DNA of 49,546 nt from an uncultured Clostridia bacterium (GTDB lineage Bacteria; Bacillota; Clostridia; Oscillospirales; Acutalibacteraceae), in contig CALFPM010000178.1 in the NCBI GenBank assembly GCA_937919155.1, forward strand, positions 1-49,546, written 5' to 3'. A program made the translations under genes and the position numbers. The notes beneath the pieces are model-generated. The model made no database searches. It worked only from the letters and a program-made list of their open reading frames with translations, and was not told the DNA's origin. This document shows positions 42,913 to 49,546 of this stretch, in pieces (position 1 is the stretch's first letter; every line of letters begins with the position of its first letter).

Positions 42913-45897
42913 ATGAAAACTTTATTTGTTCAATTAAGTGATTTGCATTGCGATTGTTCTAAAGGTTTTCCAACGAATAAAATTGATATGGCAATCTCTG
43001 CACTGAAAACTTTAGGAAGTGTTGATAATGCGGTTTTAATTTTCACTGGGGATCTTACTAATAGTGCCGATGCAAATGAGTTTAAAACTGGCAGAAGAAT
43101 AATAGGCAAGTTCTTAAAAGACATATCCCAGTCATTTAATTGTGGTTTTATCAAAACTAAAATCGTCCCAGGTAATCATGATATGTTTTTACCAGAAGGA
43201 AGTAGAGGTTCTAAAGAAATTGAATATTGGAACAAAGATGAGCACTTAATAGAAGAACTTGATAGACTAACAAATTTCTTTGATTATTCAAAAAGCAAAA
43301 ATTGTTTTGATTCAAACAAACTATATGATGTCAAAACAGAAAAGATAGGCACTGAAAATATTCAGTTTTGCCTTATAAATTCGGCACCCTATTCTACACG
43401 CAGACATGAGGATAAACAACTTCATTATTTGCCTGAGTATGTCTTTGATAAACTCAATCGCAATCCAGAAACAGATTTGAAAATAAGTTTAATGCATCAC
43501 AGCTATGAATGGTGTGAGTGGAAAACAAAAACTTCTTTGAAAAAAGTATTGGAACAAGACGATATTGTATTTTTTGGTCACGATCATAAATCAGAAGCAT
43601 ATTCAATGATTAAATCTACAGGAGAAACCATAAACATTATTATGGGTGGACGTTTTAATTTGTCTGTAGATCAAGAGAGTGCTTTTAATGCTTTGGTTTA
43701 TGATTCTGACATTAAAGAGTTTCTCGTTTATAGATTTGAATGGAACATTGATTCACAAATATTTTGTAAACAGCATCTTGGAAACATTCCCAAAAAGTCA
43801 AATATTATGAGACCAACAGATGAATATCTTAATAAGCTACTTGAAGACAAACATAAAATAAGCGATTATTTTACAGATTATTATGTTTTGCCTAAGCTAT
43901 ATGCTGAAGGTGATATGTTTGAAGATTCATATATTGAACGAATAAGTGTTGAAAATATTTTTGAAGCTCTTGAAACCGAACGTATTATTAGAATAACGGG
44001 TGATTCCGGATCTGGAAAGTCATCACTTTTAAGATATTTATATTACAAATCAATTGATAATGGATATTTACCGCTTTTAATTGAAAAGAGAGATTATAAA
44101 GATAGCAATATTGAGAAAATGTTTAAAGAAATGTTTGTATCTCAATATGGTGAAAAAATCGATAATGGATATGATTTCTATGACCAAGGAGATAGAACGA
44201 AACAAATCATATTTATTGATGATATCGACTTGATTTCTAATCAAAGATCAAGAGAAAAACTTTTTTCGTATGTTTTAGATTCTGGACGAATACTGATATA
44301 TACAACAAAAGAAACACTTCAAGATCTTGAGAATATAATTAAAGAAAGAATGCATGGCAAGAGAGTCGGTTCTTTAGAACTTTCTCCGTTTTATAAAGAA
44401 ACACGTGATGAACTTGTATACAAAATTTGTGATCTTAAAGGAAGGAAAATCGAAGATGCTGAATCAACGATTATCGCACTTGATTATATGATTCAATGTC
44501 AAACATCTTTCTTTTCATTAACTCCGGGATGTATTCTCCAGTATATTAACTTTTTCTTAAATGGCAGTGCAGGAAAAGGGAAGGGCTTTCAAACAATTTC
44601 ACTTGTCTTTGAGACCAACCTAAGAAATTCTATGCTTTCTTGTACAAATGATAATGATGCTGGCGTATACTTGACATTGTTAGAATTTGTTGCTAACAAA
44701 ATGTATTTTGAAGATTATAAAGAATCTATATCAATTTCTTCATTAGAGGCTACTGTTTCTTTGTTTAATAACAATAGAAAGGCAAACGTTAATCCGAAAC
44801 GTTTTCTGGAAGTATGTAAAAATTCAGAAATTTTAAAAGAAAAAGACGATTCATTTGATATTCAATTTTGCAATAAAAATACATACGCATATTTTGTGGC
44901 GAAATATTTAAGTAGAGAACTCGAAAAAAATCCTGACAATACAGAAAACCTACTTTATGTTATGAATCGTATTTGTTTTGGTATTAACGAAACTATTATT
45001 CTGTTTTTATCATTCATAAGAAGTAATACACGAATAATAATGAAAATAGCTTACAAAGCTTTTGATTTATTAAAAGACTACGATGAGTGGAATATAACAG
45101 AAAACAACTTGCCACTTTTAACACAACCGCTAAAGTTTTCCAATCAACTGCCGAGCGAAGAGGAAAGAAAAGAAGCGAAGCAAAATACGGAGAGAATGGA
45201 AAAAACAAAGCAAGAAATAGTGAAATTCAAGGGTGCATTAGATTTTAATGAAAACGATGTTGAAAAAGAACGTTTCGTTCTTTTACGATCATTAAAATTC
45301 ATTATGCTTATTGCAAACACTCTCGTTGATCAGTATGGTTCTTTTGATACAGAAGAGCTTGAGTTAATGAGTTTAGCGCTTTATTCTTTACCTCAAAAAT
45401 TAATTTATGCTTTTTTGAAGCCTTATCACGACAATTTAGATAAACATGTTCAAGAACTTATGGAATTTGCAAAAGAAAATTTTGACGATGAAAAGATTTC
45501 TGAAGATGATATAAAAGAAATGATTGGTAAGGCATCAGTAATTTATGCTTTAAATGTTCTGAATACCGTTGCATATAGAGCTTCAAATCAAAATACAATG
45601 ATTGCTTTGAGAGAATTTACGTGTAAAACTCCCAATTACAGTATAATGAAACTAATGATGGAGGAGAATTCTAATGATTCAAATGAATTTGTGAGCAAGG
45701 CAATATCATTGTTTAAGGAAAACCATGGTCAAAATGATATGTTTGTTAAATCATTAATTTCTTTGATAACAAGAAAGCATATTATGTATTCTGATGTAGA
45801 TAGAAGACAGGTTGATAAATTAATATCTGCCAAGGTATTATCTTCGAAAAGCAAAAAAGAACTTTTGCTTTCTCGCGGCAAAAAAGAAGAGTGCTAA
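42913..45897 (+). CDS. Metallophosphoesterase fused to a STAND/NACHT-like P-loop NTPase, candidate defence effector
   Basis: A 994-residue protein. Residues 1 to about 280 are a calcineurin-like phosphoesterase with a full metal set: SDLHCD (D10, H12), TGDLTN (D47), GNHD (N88, H89), LMHHS (H195/H196) and FGHDH (H223, H225). Residues about 345-500 are a P-loop NTPase: Walker A GDSGSGKSS (363-371), Walker B IIFIDDID (432-439), a sensor-like LIYTTKE and ELSPFYKETRDELV, as in STAND/NACHT proteins. The remaining ~450 residues are helical and unlike anything I know, a likely sensor. Consensus TAGGAGG before the ATG. AT-rich and alone on the plus strand within an integrative element. Effector-NTPase-sensor order matches anti-phage STAND proteins; the nuclease or phosphodiesterase activity is inferred. 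Confidence 0.88.
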   Translation: MKTLFVQLSDLHCDCSKGFPTNKIDMAISALKTLGSVDNAVLIFTGDLTNSADANEFKTGRRIIGKFLKDISQSFNCGFIKTKIVPGNHDMFLPEGSRGSKEIEYWNKDEHLIEELDRLTNFFDYSKSKNCFDSNKLYDVKTEKIGTENIQFCLINSAPYSTRRHEDKQLHYLPEYVFDKLNRNPETDLKISLMHHSYEWCEWKTKTSLKKVLEQDDIVFFGHDHKSEAYSMIKSTGETINIIMGGRFNLSVDQESAFNALVYDSDIKEFLVYRFEWNIDSQIFCKQHLGNIPKKSNIMRPTDEYLNKLLEDKHKISDYFTDYYVLPKLYAEGDMFEDSYIERISVENIFEALETERIIRITGDSGSGKSSLLRYLYYKSIDNGYLPLLIEKRDYKDSNIEKMFKEMFVSQYGEKIDNGYDFYDQGDRTKQIIFIDDIDLISNQRSREKLFSYVLDSGRILIYTTKETLQDLENIIKERMHGKRVGSLELSPFYKETRDELVYKICDLKGRKIEDAESTIIALDYMIQCQTSFFSLTPGCILQYINFFLNGSAGKGKGFQTISLVFETNLRNSMLSCTNDNDAGVYLTLLEFVANKMYFEDYKESISISSLEATVSLFNNNRKANVNPKRFLEVCKNSEILKEKDDSFDIQFCNKNTYAYFVAKYLSRELEKNPDNTENLLYVMNRICFGINETIILFLSFIRSNTRIIMKIAYKAFDLLKDYDEWNITENNLPLLTQPLKFSNQLPSEEERKEAKQNTERMEKTKQEIVKFKGALDFNENDVEKERFVLLRSLKFIMLIANTLVDQYGSFDTEELELMSLALYSLPQKLIYAFLKPYHDNLDKHVQELMEFAKENFDDEKISEDDIKEMIGKASVIYALNVLNTVAYRASNQNTMIALREFTCKTPNYSIMKLMMEENSNDSNEFVSKAISLFKENHGQNDMFVKSLISLITRKHIMYSDVDRRQVDKLISAKVLSSKSKKELLLSRGKKEEC

Positions 45898-46004
45898 ACA
45901 TTGTGTCGGACCTTCCCCGACTGGCCATTTTTATCTTGTAGATTATGGCCTAACTAACAAGATAAGATTTTGCATGTCATATAGCCACGCTGACAATGTT
46001 TAGC
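45893..46004 (+). ncRNA. Candidate structured RNA overlapping the end of the STAND gene
   Basis: A closing 12-bp stem GCTAAACATTGT (45893-45904) pairs with ACAATGTTTAGC (45993-46004). Directly inside is a hairpin GTCGG/CCGAC (45905-45921). Next come two interleaved stems: GGCCAT (45923-45928) with ATGGCC (45945-45950), and TTATCTTGT (45931-45939) with ACAAGATAA (45957-45965), which would form an H-type pseudoknot. The left arm contains the stop codon of the STAND gene. It could be a 3' UTR element, a separate small RNA or a DNA structure. Strand is assumed. Confidence 0.45.
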
Positions 46005-46048
46005 AATAATTATTTTATTATAATAATAATTGTTTTATTCATAGCTTC

Positions 46049-46243
46049 TTATTTTTTTGAAATATAATTTCTGTATGCTACAAGGGCGTTGAGGCAAAGG
46101 TCAATTAAATCCGGATCCATTTCTTCTACGGGTTTATCGAGCTCTTCATCAACAAGTTCGTCGAGTTTTTTTGCGTTGAGTCTGAGAGTTTCATCGTTCA
46201 GATATGTTCTTATAGCATTAAGACATCGTTTGTATTCTTTCAA
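46049..46243 (-). CDS. Small protein resembling the N-terminus of the nearby anti-sigma protein
   Basis: I take TTG at 46243 as start because AGAGGTG lies six bases upstream; the frame is open further up but crosses a promoter-like site. The 64 residues (KEYKRCLNAIRTYL..., ELDKPVEEMDPDLIDLCLNAL) share the EMDxDLxxxC pattern with the N-terminus of the 47314 gene product. It lacks a membrane domain. The ECF-type site at 46274-46302 lies directly upstream, so it is probably a target of the local sigma factor. Function unknown, possibly a soluble sigma-binding modulator. Confidence 0.6.
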   Translation of the reverse strand: MKEYKRCLNAIRTYLNDETLRLNAKKLDELVDEELDKPVEEMDPDLIDLCLNALVAYRNYISKK

Positions 46244-46273
46244 ATTTATCACCTCTGATTTTTGTCTTTTAAC

Positions 46274-46302
46274 CATATATGACGAAAAAACAGATTTGTC
46301 AC
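46274..46302 (-). promoter_or_regulatory. ECF-type promoter-like site upstream of the small gene
   Basis: On the minus strand GTGACA, 12 bases, then CGTCATATATGG. The same two blocks at the same spacing occur at 48172-48201 in front of the anti-sigma gene. Confidence 0.65.
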
Positions 46303-46341
46303 AAAAAATTTTTCGAAAAATATAATATTCCACAAAAAACA

Positions 46342-46376
46342 GCCTGCAGAGGAATTCTACCTCCGCAGGCCTTTTC
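46342..46376. terminator. Bidirectional hairpin terminator
   Basis: The 11-bp stem GCCTGCAGAGG/CCTCCGCAGGC (one G-U) has CTTTT on one side and a TTTTTT run for the minus strand on the other. It ends the SLOG-like gene at 46395. Confidence 0.8.
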
Positions 46377-46394
46377 TTGTTTGTTTTGTTTTTG

Positions 46395-46868
46395 TTATTT
46401 GCGATAAAGGTTTATGATTCGTTTTTTATTGTTTTCTGCGTATTTCATCGATTGATACGCACCGCCGAATTCGTTTTTGACATAAACAACAACCATATCA
46501 GATCGGTCGATCATATCTCGGTTTCTTGCCACAATTGCATATTTAAAATTGCATTCGGCAGATGCTTCGCAGATTTCTATCGAATCATAATAGTTTTCAA
46601 AAGCCTCAGTATTGTTTCGAAGCTCTGCTGTTTCATAAGGTAATACAAGGGTGAGATAAATGTTTTCTTTGCCCGTTTCTTTTTTAAGCCTGCGGATAAC
46701 CGAAGCTGCCATCTGATCAAAATCTCCGTTTCTGCCGACGAGAAACTCAACCTCTCTGTTTTCTTTTTGCATTATAATGCGCAAAAGTTCATAGAGTTTG
46801 CTTTCGACGGCGTTATAATCTTCAATTATTCTGTGCCCGAAAAGACTGACGGTATATTTCTCTTTCAT
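46395..46868 (-). CDS. SLOG-superfamily-like (DUF1273-type) protein
   Basis: A 157-residue Rossmann-like protein: YTVSLFGHRIIED at the N-terminus, VEFLVGRNGDFDQMAASVIRRLKK, ICEASAECNFKYAIVARNRDMIDRSDMVVVYV and GGAYQSMKYAENN at the C-terminus. This pattern is common in Clostridia and matches SLOG/LOG-type nucleotide-binding folds; some SLOG proteins sense nucleotides in defence and mobile-element contexts. Its role here is unknown. GGGTGAG precedes the ATG. It is its own transcription unit. Confidence 0.72.
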   Translation of the reverse strand: MKEKYTVSLFGHRIIEDYNAVESKLYELLRIIMQKENREVEFLVGRNGDFDQMAASVIRRLKKETGKENIYLTLVLPYETAELRNNTEAFENYYDSIEICEASAECNFKYAIVARNRDMIDRSDMVVVYVKNEFGGAYQSMKYAENNKKRIINLYRK

Positions 46869-46888
46869 TTTCTCTCACCCAAAGGTTA

Positions 46889-46920
46889 TTGCCGATGCAC
46901 CAAAGCACATCGGCAAAATT
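46889..46920 (-). terminator. Terminator of the sigma-factor operon
   Basis: The stem TTGCCGATG/CATCGGCAA lies just after the exported-peptide gene. The minus-strand T-run is short. Confidence 0.65.
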
Positions 46921-46928
46921 TAATTTGT

Positions 46929-47312
46929 TTAGCAGCAAACGATATAATCACTGGTTATCAATGATGATTTTACATAGTCGCATCTGCTGCAGGTTTCAAC
47001 ATCAAAAGTTTCACGAAGGCATCGGGGTGAAGTCGCTTTGGCTTTGTGTGTTACTGCATTGACAACAGATGATTCAATTTTGTGACCGAAAAGGGTGCAG
47101 GTAAGTCCGTATGTGGTTGCACCCTCATCATCGTGATTAAAATAGTGAGCGATAAACTTATTGCGAAAGTCTTCGGTTGTATCTGCATCAAAAACAAAAA
47201 CGGTTTCGTTAACGGTAACTGTGATTTCGTTTGCTTCATCAGCATAAGCAGCTATGGACATTGTTGAAAACAGCGAAACAACAACAAGAATAAGTGCAAG
47301 TATTTTCTTCAT
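46929..47312 (-). CDS. Small exported protein with paired cysteines
   Basis: A 127-residue protein with a signal peptide (KKILALILVVVSLFSTMSIAAYA). The mature part has LTCTLFGHKIESSVVNAVTHKA and a C-terminal Cys cluster (RCLRETFDVETCSRCDYVKSSL...YIVCC). Similar short exported proteins recur in Ruminococcus-type genomes with no known function; disulfides or metal binding are possible. Its AGGAG lies in the end of the anti-sigma gene and the gap is one base, so the two are translationally coupled. Confidence 0.75.
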   Translation of the reverse strand: MKKILALILVVVSLFSTMSIAAYADEANEITVTVNETVFVFDADTTEDFRNKFIAHYFNHDDEGATTYGLTCTLFGHKIESSVVNAVTHKAKATSPRCLRETFDVETCSRCDYVKSSLITSDYIVCC

Positions 47313-47313
47313 A

Positions 47314-48117
47314 TCAGTTAATCTCCTTCAGATTTTCAATTATTCTGAAAAGATTATCTTCAGTGTCCGATTTAACTATATAACTGTTGTTTTTATAGAT
47401 AAAATTCGCGTGTATGTATTGCGGAGTTTCTTCATAATATATCAAAAATCCTGCAATTTCTTTTTCTTTGCAGTTTAATTTATAGTCTTGCGATAAGCTA
47501 TCATTAACTTCAATCGTAATACTGTGAATCGGATTATTGCTTTGCAGCACATATCTTTTCGATTCACTATCAATCAGATGCCTGATCTTGATAATCTTTT
47601 CGTTTTCGGGTAACCAAGACGGATATAAAATCTCAATTTCTTCGCTTTCTGCAAGCTCTTCAATTGAAGAATATGTCTTGGTTTCATCAGATTTGTAGAG
47701 TGTTATATCGCCGTATTCCTTCGGGCTTCCTTCAAGCAACTGATGAATAGAGTTGCCTATTTGTCTGAAAATTTCGCTGACGGTATTGCCTGAAGCAACG
47801 GCTATTATACCAAAAAGTGCAACGATTACCGCAAGAATTGCAGCTATAACAGCAAGTCTCTTGGCTCTTAACCTTTTCTTGGCGTATGAGCCTATTGCCG
47901 TTACCTTGCCCTTAAACGGTATTTCGTTAACTCTTTGTTCGATTTCTGCTTTGGTAAGTCTTTGTTTTCCTTCAAGCTCCATGAGAAAATCAACACATTC
48001 CGTTACAAGATCGCTGTCCATTTCCTTATAATCCTTTGAGGTTTCAAGCAGAATTATCGCCATAAGCTTGTCCTTTAAAGACTGTTTTTCGGCACTGAAA
48101 TCTTGTCTGTTTCCCAT
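47314..48117 (-). CDS. Membrane anti-sigma-like protein with DUF4367-like extracytoplasmic domain
   Basis: Start at the ATG at 48117, nine bases after AGGAGGTG; an upstream GTG would sit inside that site. The N-terminal ~85 residues are cytoplasmic (YKEMDSDLVTECVDFLMELEGKQ). One membrane helix follows (LAVIAAILAVIVALFGIIAVASG, about 88-110), then an outer domain (WLPENEKIIKIRHLIDSESKRYVLQ..., HANFIYKNNSYIVKSDTEDNLFRIIENLKEI) of the DUF4367 kind often found in clostridial anti-sigma factors. It is encoded after the ECF sigma factor and has its own ECF-like promoter, so it probably holds that sigma factor inactive. Confidence 0.8.
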   Translation of the reverse strand: MGNRQDFSAEKQSLKDKLMAIILLETSKDYKEMDSDLVTECVDFLMELEGKQRLTKAEIEQRVNEIPFKGKVTAIGSYAKKRLRAKRLAVIAAILAVIVALFGIIAVASGNTVSEIFRQIGNSIHQLLEGSPKEYGDITLYKSDETKTYSSIEELAESEEIEILYPSWLPENEKIIKIRHLIDSESKRYVLQSNNPIHSITIEVNDSLSQDYKLNCKEKEIAGFLIYYEETPQYIHANFIYKNNSYIVKSDTEDNLFRIIENLKEIN

Positions 48118-48171
48118 GGATTTGTTCACCTCCTGTAGTTATGATTGATAAAACGCAATACCTCCCTTCAT

Positions 48172-48201
48172 GTATATATGACGGGAATTGCATTTTGTCA
48201 C
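48172..48201 (-). promoter_or_regulatory. ECF-type promoter-like site between sigma and anti-sigma genes
   Basis: On the minus strand GTGACA, 12 bases, then CGTCATATATAC. It matches the site at 46274-46302 in both blocks and spacing. CGTC at the -10 position is typical of ECF sigma promoters. Confidence 0.65.
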
Positions 48202-48230
48202 GCAAAAATTTTATTTTTTTTGAAAAATTT

Positions 48231-48782
48231 TTAGAATCGCATAAAAAGAAGCAGAATTGCCATGAATATGAAGGCTGCTTTCTCTTTGATTTTCAATCTC
48301 AGTCTGTAAACTCTTGCCCTGACTGCGTGTTCGGAAATATCAAAAGCCTTTGCCAATTCTTTGTATTCCATATGTTTGGTGTAAACCATTTCAAAAAGCT
48401 CAAGTTCTTTTTCGCTTAATGAAGAAAGGATGCTCTTCTTCTTTTCCTCAAGTTCTTCCGGAGTCACCTTATTATCTTCTTCCATTTCATAAAGGATATC
48501 CGTGCTTGTTTGCGAAGCGAAAACCGTTCCGTAAATAAGCTCTTTTTCTCTCTTGGCAATAGCTCTGAACTGTTCTTTTATCTTGTTGTTGGCAACTTTA
48601 TAGAGCCAAGCTTTTATGTATTCATCTTCAAGACCTTCATATTTTTCTTGAAATAAAAGAAAAACCTCCTGAGTAACATCAGCAACATTTTCTTCCTTTT
48701 TCAGTCTTGAAAGACAAAGATGATATATGTCGTTATAATATAAATTAGCAATCTCATTTGCTCTCTCATAACTTATCAACAT
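48231..48782 (-). CDS. ECF-type RNA polymerase sigma factor
   Basis: A 183-residue sigma-70 family protein. Region 2 is residues about 8-75 (YYNDIYHLCLSRLKKEENVADVTQEVFLLFQEKYEGL...IKAWLYKVANNKIKEQFR). Region 4 is about 118-168 (LSEKELELFEMVYTKHMEYKELAKAFDISEHAVRARVYRLRLKIKEK). The last residues (AAFIFMAILLLFMRF) are strongly hydrophobic, which is unusual and could tether it to the membrane. GGGTGAT precedes the ATG. It heads a minus-strand cluster with the anti-sigma-like gene. Confidence 0.9.
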   Translation of the reverse strand: MLISYERANEIANLYYNDIYHLCLSRLKKEENVADVTQEVFLLFQEKYEGLEDEYIKAWLYKVANNKIKEQFRAIAKREKELIYGTVFASQTSTDILYEMEEDNKVTPEELEEKKKSILSSLSEKELELFEMVYTKHMEYKELAKAFDISEHAVRARVYRLRLKIKEKAAFIFMAILLLFMRF

Positions 48783-48869
48783 ATATCACCCTTTTTCGTC
48801 AAATTATTTACATATTTGTTTAATTATAACAGTTTAATATGTCGATAATAGAGACTAGCATATTATGGA

Positions 48870-49070
48870 AGTAGCAGAGAGTTTGCGGTTGGTGAAAGCA
48901 AATAAGTAAAGTTAACTTCAGTATCACTAGTCGAGCAGAAGCGATGAATTATAGTAGTTGCTTACGGGGACTGACCGTTAAAAAGGTGGTGTGTGTTGGC
49001 ACATTCTAAAATATAAGTGGTGACTTAGGCTCCAAGGCAAAGTTCTTATATTTTGCTTTGGGGCTTTTTC
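48870..49070 (+). promoter_or_regulatory. T-box leader (tRNA-Ile-sensing) of ileS
   Basis: Stem I features are clear: GCAGAGAG, then GCGGTTGGTGAAAGC. The likely specifier codon is ATC (48923-48925) followed by A, matching isoleucine. Stem II/III-like sequence leads to a GGTGGT segment (48985-48990), a departure from the usual TGGNACCGCG. The terminator hairpin (49030-49068, ...CCAAGGCAAAG/TTTTGCTTTGGGG) ends in TTTTTC. Uncharged tRNA-Ile would favour read-through into ileS. Confidence 0.8.
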
Positions 49071-49142
49071 TATTTTTTGCTAGTTTATAAAAGGTGGAGT
49101 TAGTCGTTTATATTCAAGAGTAAATATTCAAGGAGAAATAAA

Positions 49143-49254
49143 ATGTATAAAAAAGTTGATACGAAGCTTGATTTTGCAGGCAGAGAACCAGAAGTTGTTA
49201 AATTTTGGAAAGACAACGATTTAATCAAGAAAATGATTGAAAAAAACAAAAACG
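49143..49254 (+). CDS. ileS: Isoleucyl-tRNA synthetase, N-terminal fragment cut by a chimeric join
   Basis: MYKKVDTKLDFAGREPEVVKFWKDND is the typical IleS start, preceded by AAGGAG and the T-box leader. Similarity ends near codon 37 (EKNKN), where the TFYDGPPTANGKPHIGH block should follow; the frame instead reads unrelated sequence. I interpret this as an assembly join at about 49254, not a true truncation. Confidence 0.8.
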
Positions 49255-49370
49255 AGCTTACCAAAACATTTCAGATAGGTATCACCTGTCCAGTTTCCGT
49301 TTCCATCGTTCAGAGTCAGGGTACCCAAGCCCTGTTTCTTGAGCACAGCATTGCCAGCGATACTACCAGG
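49255..49370 (-). other. Unrelated segment, autotransporter-repeat-like
   Basis: Read on the minus strand it encodes LKKQGLGTLTLNDGNGNWTG, similar to the autotransporter-associated beta-strand repeat found in surface proteins of other phyla. It lies between the ileS and phosphoglycerate kinase fragments and is in frame with the latter, but does not belong to either. Confidence 0.4.
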
Positions 49371-49546
49371 CTTTTTCTTATCGCTCTTAACTGCCTTCTC
49401 AAGATACTCAGCAGTTGCTGCAGCTCTCTCTGCTTCGGGAAGAGCCTCAACAGCCTTCTTCTCCTTCTTGGTAAGACCGAAGCCCTCGGTGAAGATGTTG
49501 TGGGGCTTGCCCATGTGAGAGCAAAGAACTACCTTTGCACCCTGAT
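49371..49546 (-). CDS. pgk: Phosphoglycerate kinase fragment
   Basis: The minus strand from the window edge reads QGAKVVLCSHMGKPHNIFTE, then GLTKKEKKAVEALPEAERAA, the N-terminal substrate-binding region of phosphoglycerate kinase. The family match stops after VKSDKK. Both ends are missing. Part of the chimeric right end. Confidence 0.65.

Larger units (their letters stand above)
37829..45897. mobile_element. Integrative element inserted in spoVT (far end not resolved)
   Basis: The left boundary is the recombinase/spoVT junction at about 37828. The element holds the large serine recombinase, a solo resolvase domain, small unknown genes, a tyrosine recombinase module, short repeats and a metallophosphoesterase-STAND gene, all of it AT-rich. 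The right boundary would be marked by the 5' part of spoVT, which I cannot find up to 48.8 kb, so the stated end is provisional. The element may extend further or have been rearranged. Confidence 0.5.

Noticed and set aside
45893..46004. Retron non-coding RNA
   Set aside because: The closing inverted repeat is reminiscent of a1/a2, but no reverse transcriptase gene exists anywhere in the window.
45893..46004. Integron attC site
   Set aside because: The RYYYAAC/GTTRRRY boxes of attC are not found at the ends and there is no integron integrase.
39545..48800. 5' part of spoVT at the far end of the element
   Set aside because: I looked on the minus strand for an AbrB-type start (RRIDDLGRVVIPKE-like) followed by the GDPLE junction and did not see it, so the element's right boundary stays open.

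Overview
The window looks like a contig from a gut-type anaerobic Firmicute of the class Clostridia (Ruminococcus/Oscillospiraceae-like). Evidence: strong AGGAGG-type ribosome binding sites, class B sortases, an FtsW/class B PBP pair, a SpoIID/LytB-domain protein, a SpoVT remnant, PduL, and a T-box leader. Most genes have moderate GC. Much of the 39.6-48.8 kb part is visibly more AT-rich. No rRNA, tRNA or CRISPR array was recognised.

Layout. 1-292: fragment of a CdsB/UPF0597 gene that appears artificially joined to a DUF2628 membrane protein (293-814). 834-1718: galU. 1763-12610: a phospholipase, an L-fucose block (fucI, rhaB-type kinase, fucU) beside an ABC exporter, a secreted phosphatase, and a cell-envelope protein with a CinA-like N-terminus and a rearranged SpoIID domain. 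12712-19534: two class B sortases, cinA, thiI and a cysteine desulfurase, all on the minus strand. 19777-27599: SodC-like protein, pduL, two lipoproteins, FtsW/PBP pair, cysK. 27800-31708: a four-gene carbohydrate operon (two Gfo/Idh/MocA dehydrogenases, two TIM-barrel isomerases). 31882-37158: exported Cys/His protein, zinc-ribbon/ankyrin protein with a divergent XRE regulator, M28 membrane peptidase, cation:proton antiporter.

37379 to about 46 kb is accessory DNA. A large serine recombinase reads in frame into the 3' three-quarters of spoVT, so an integrative element appears to have inserted into this sporulation regulator gene. The 5' part of spoVT is not in the window. The element carries a solo serine-recombinase catalytic domain, small unknown genes, a tyrosine recombinase whose catalytic tail is in another frame after an 8-T run, five copies of a 20-bp repeat, and a cluster of hairpins. 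Its most striking cargo is a 994-residue metallophosphoesterase fused to a STAND/NACHT-like NTPase, a plausible anti-phage effector. A compact RNA-like fold with a possible pseudoknot overlaps that gene's stop codon.

46.0-48.8 kb holds an ECF sigma factor, its anti-sigma-like partner and small genes. Two matching promoter-like sites (GTGACA, 12 nt, CGTCATATA) suggest a small autoregulated regulon. The right end carries a T-box leader and the first ~37 codons of ileS, then abruptly changes to unrelated pieces (an autotransporter-repeat-like segment and a phosphoglycerate kinase fragment). Both ends therefore look like assembly chimeras.
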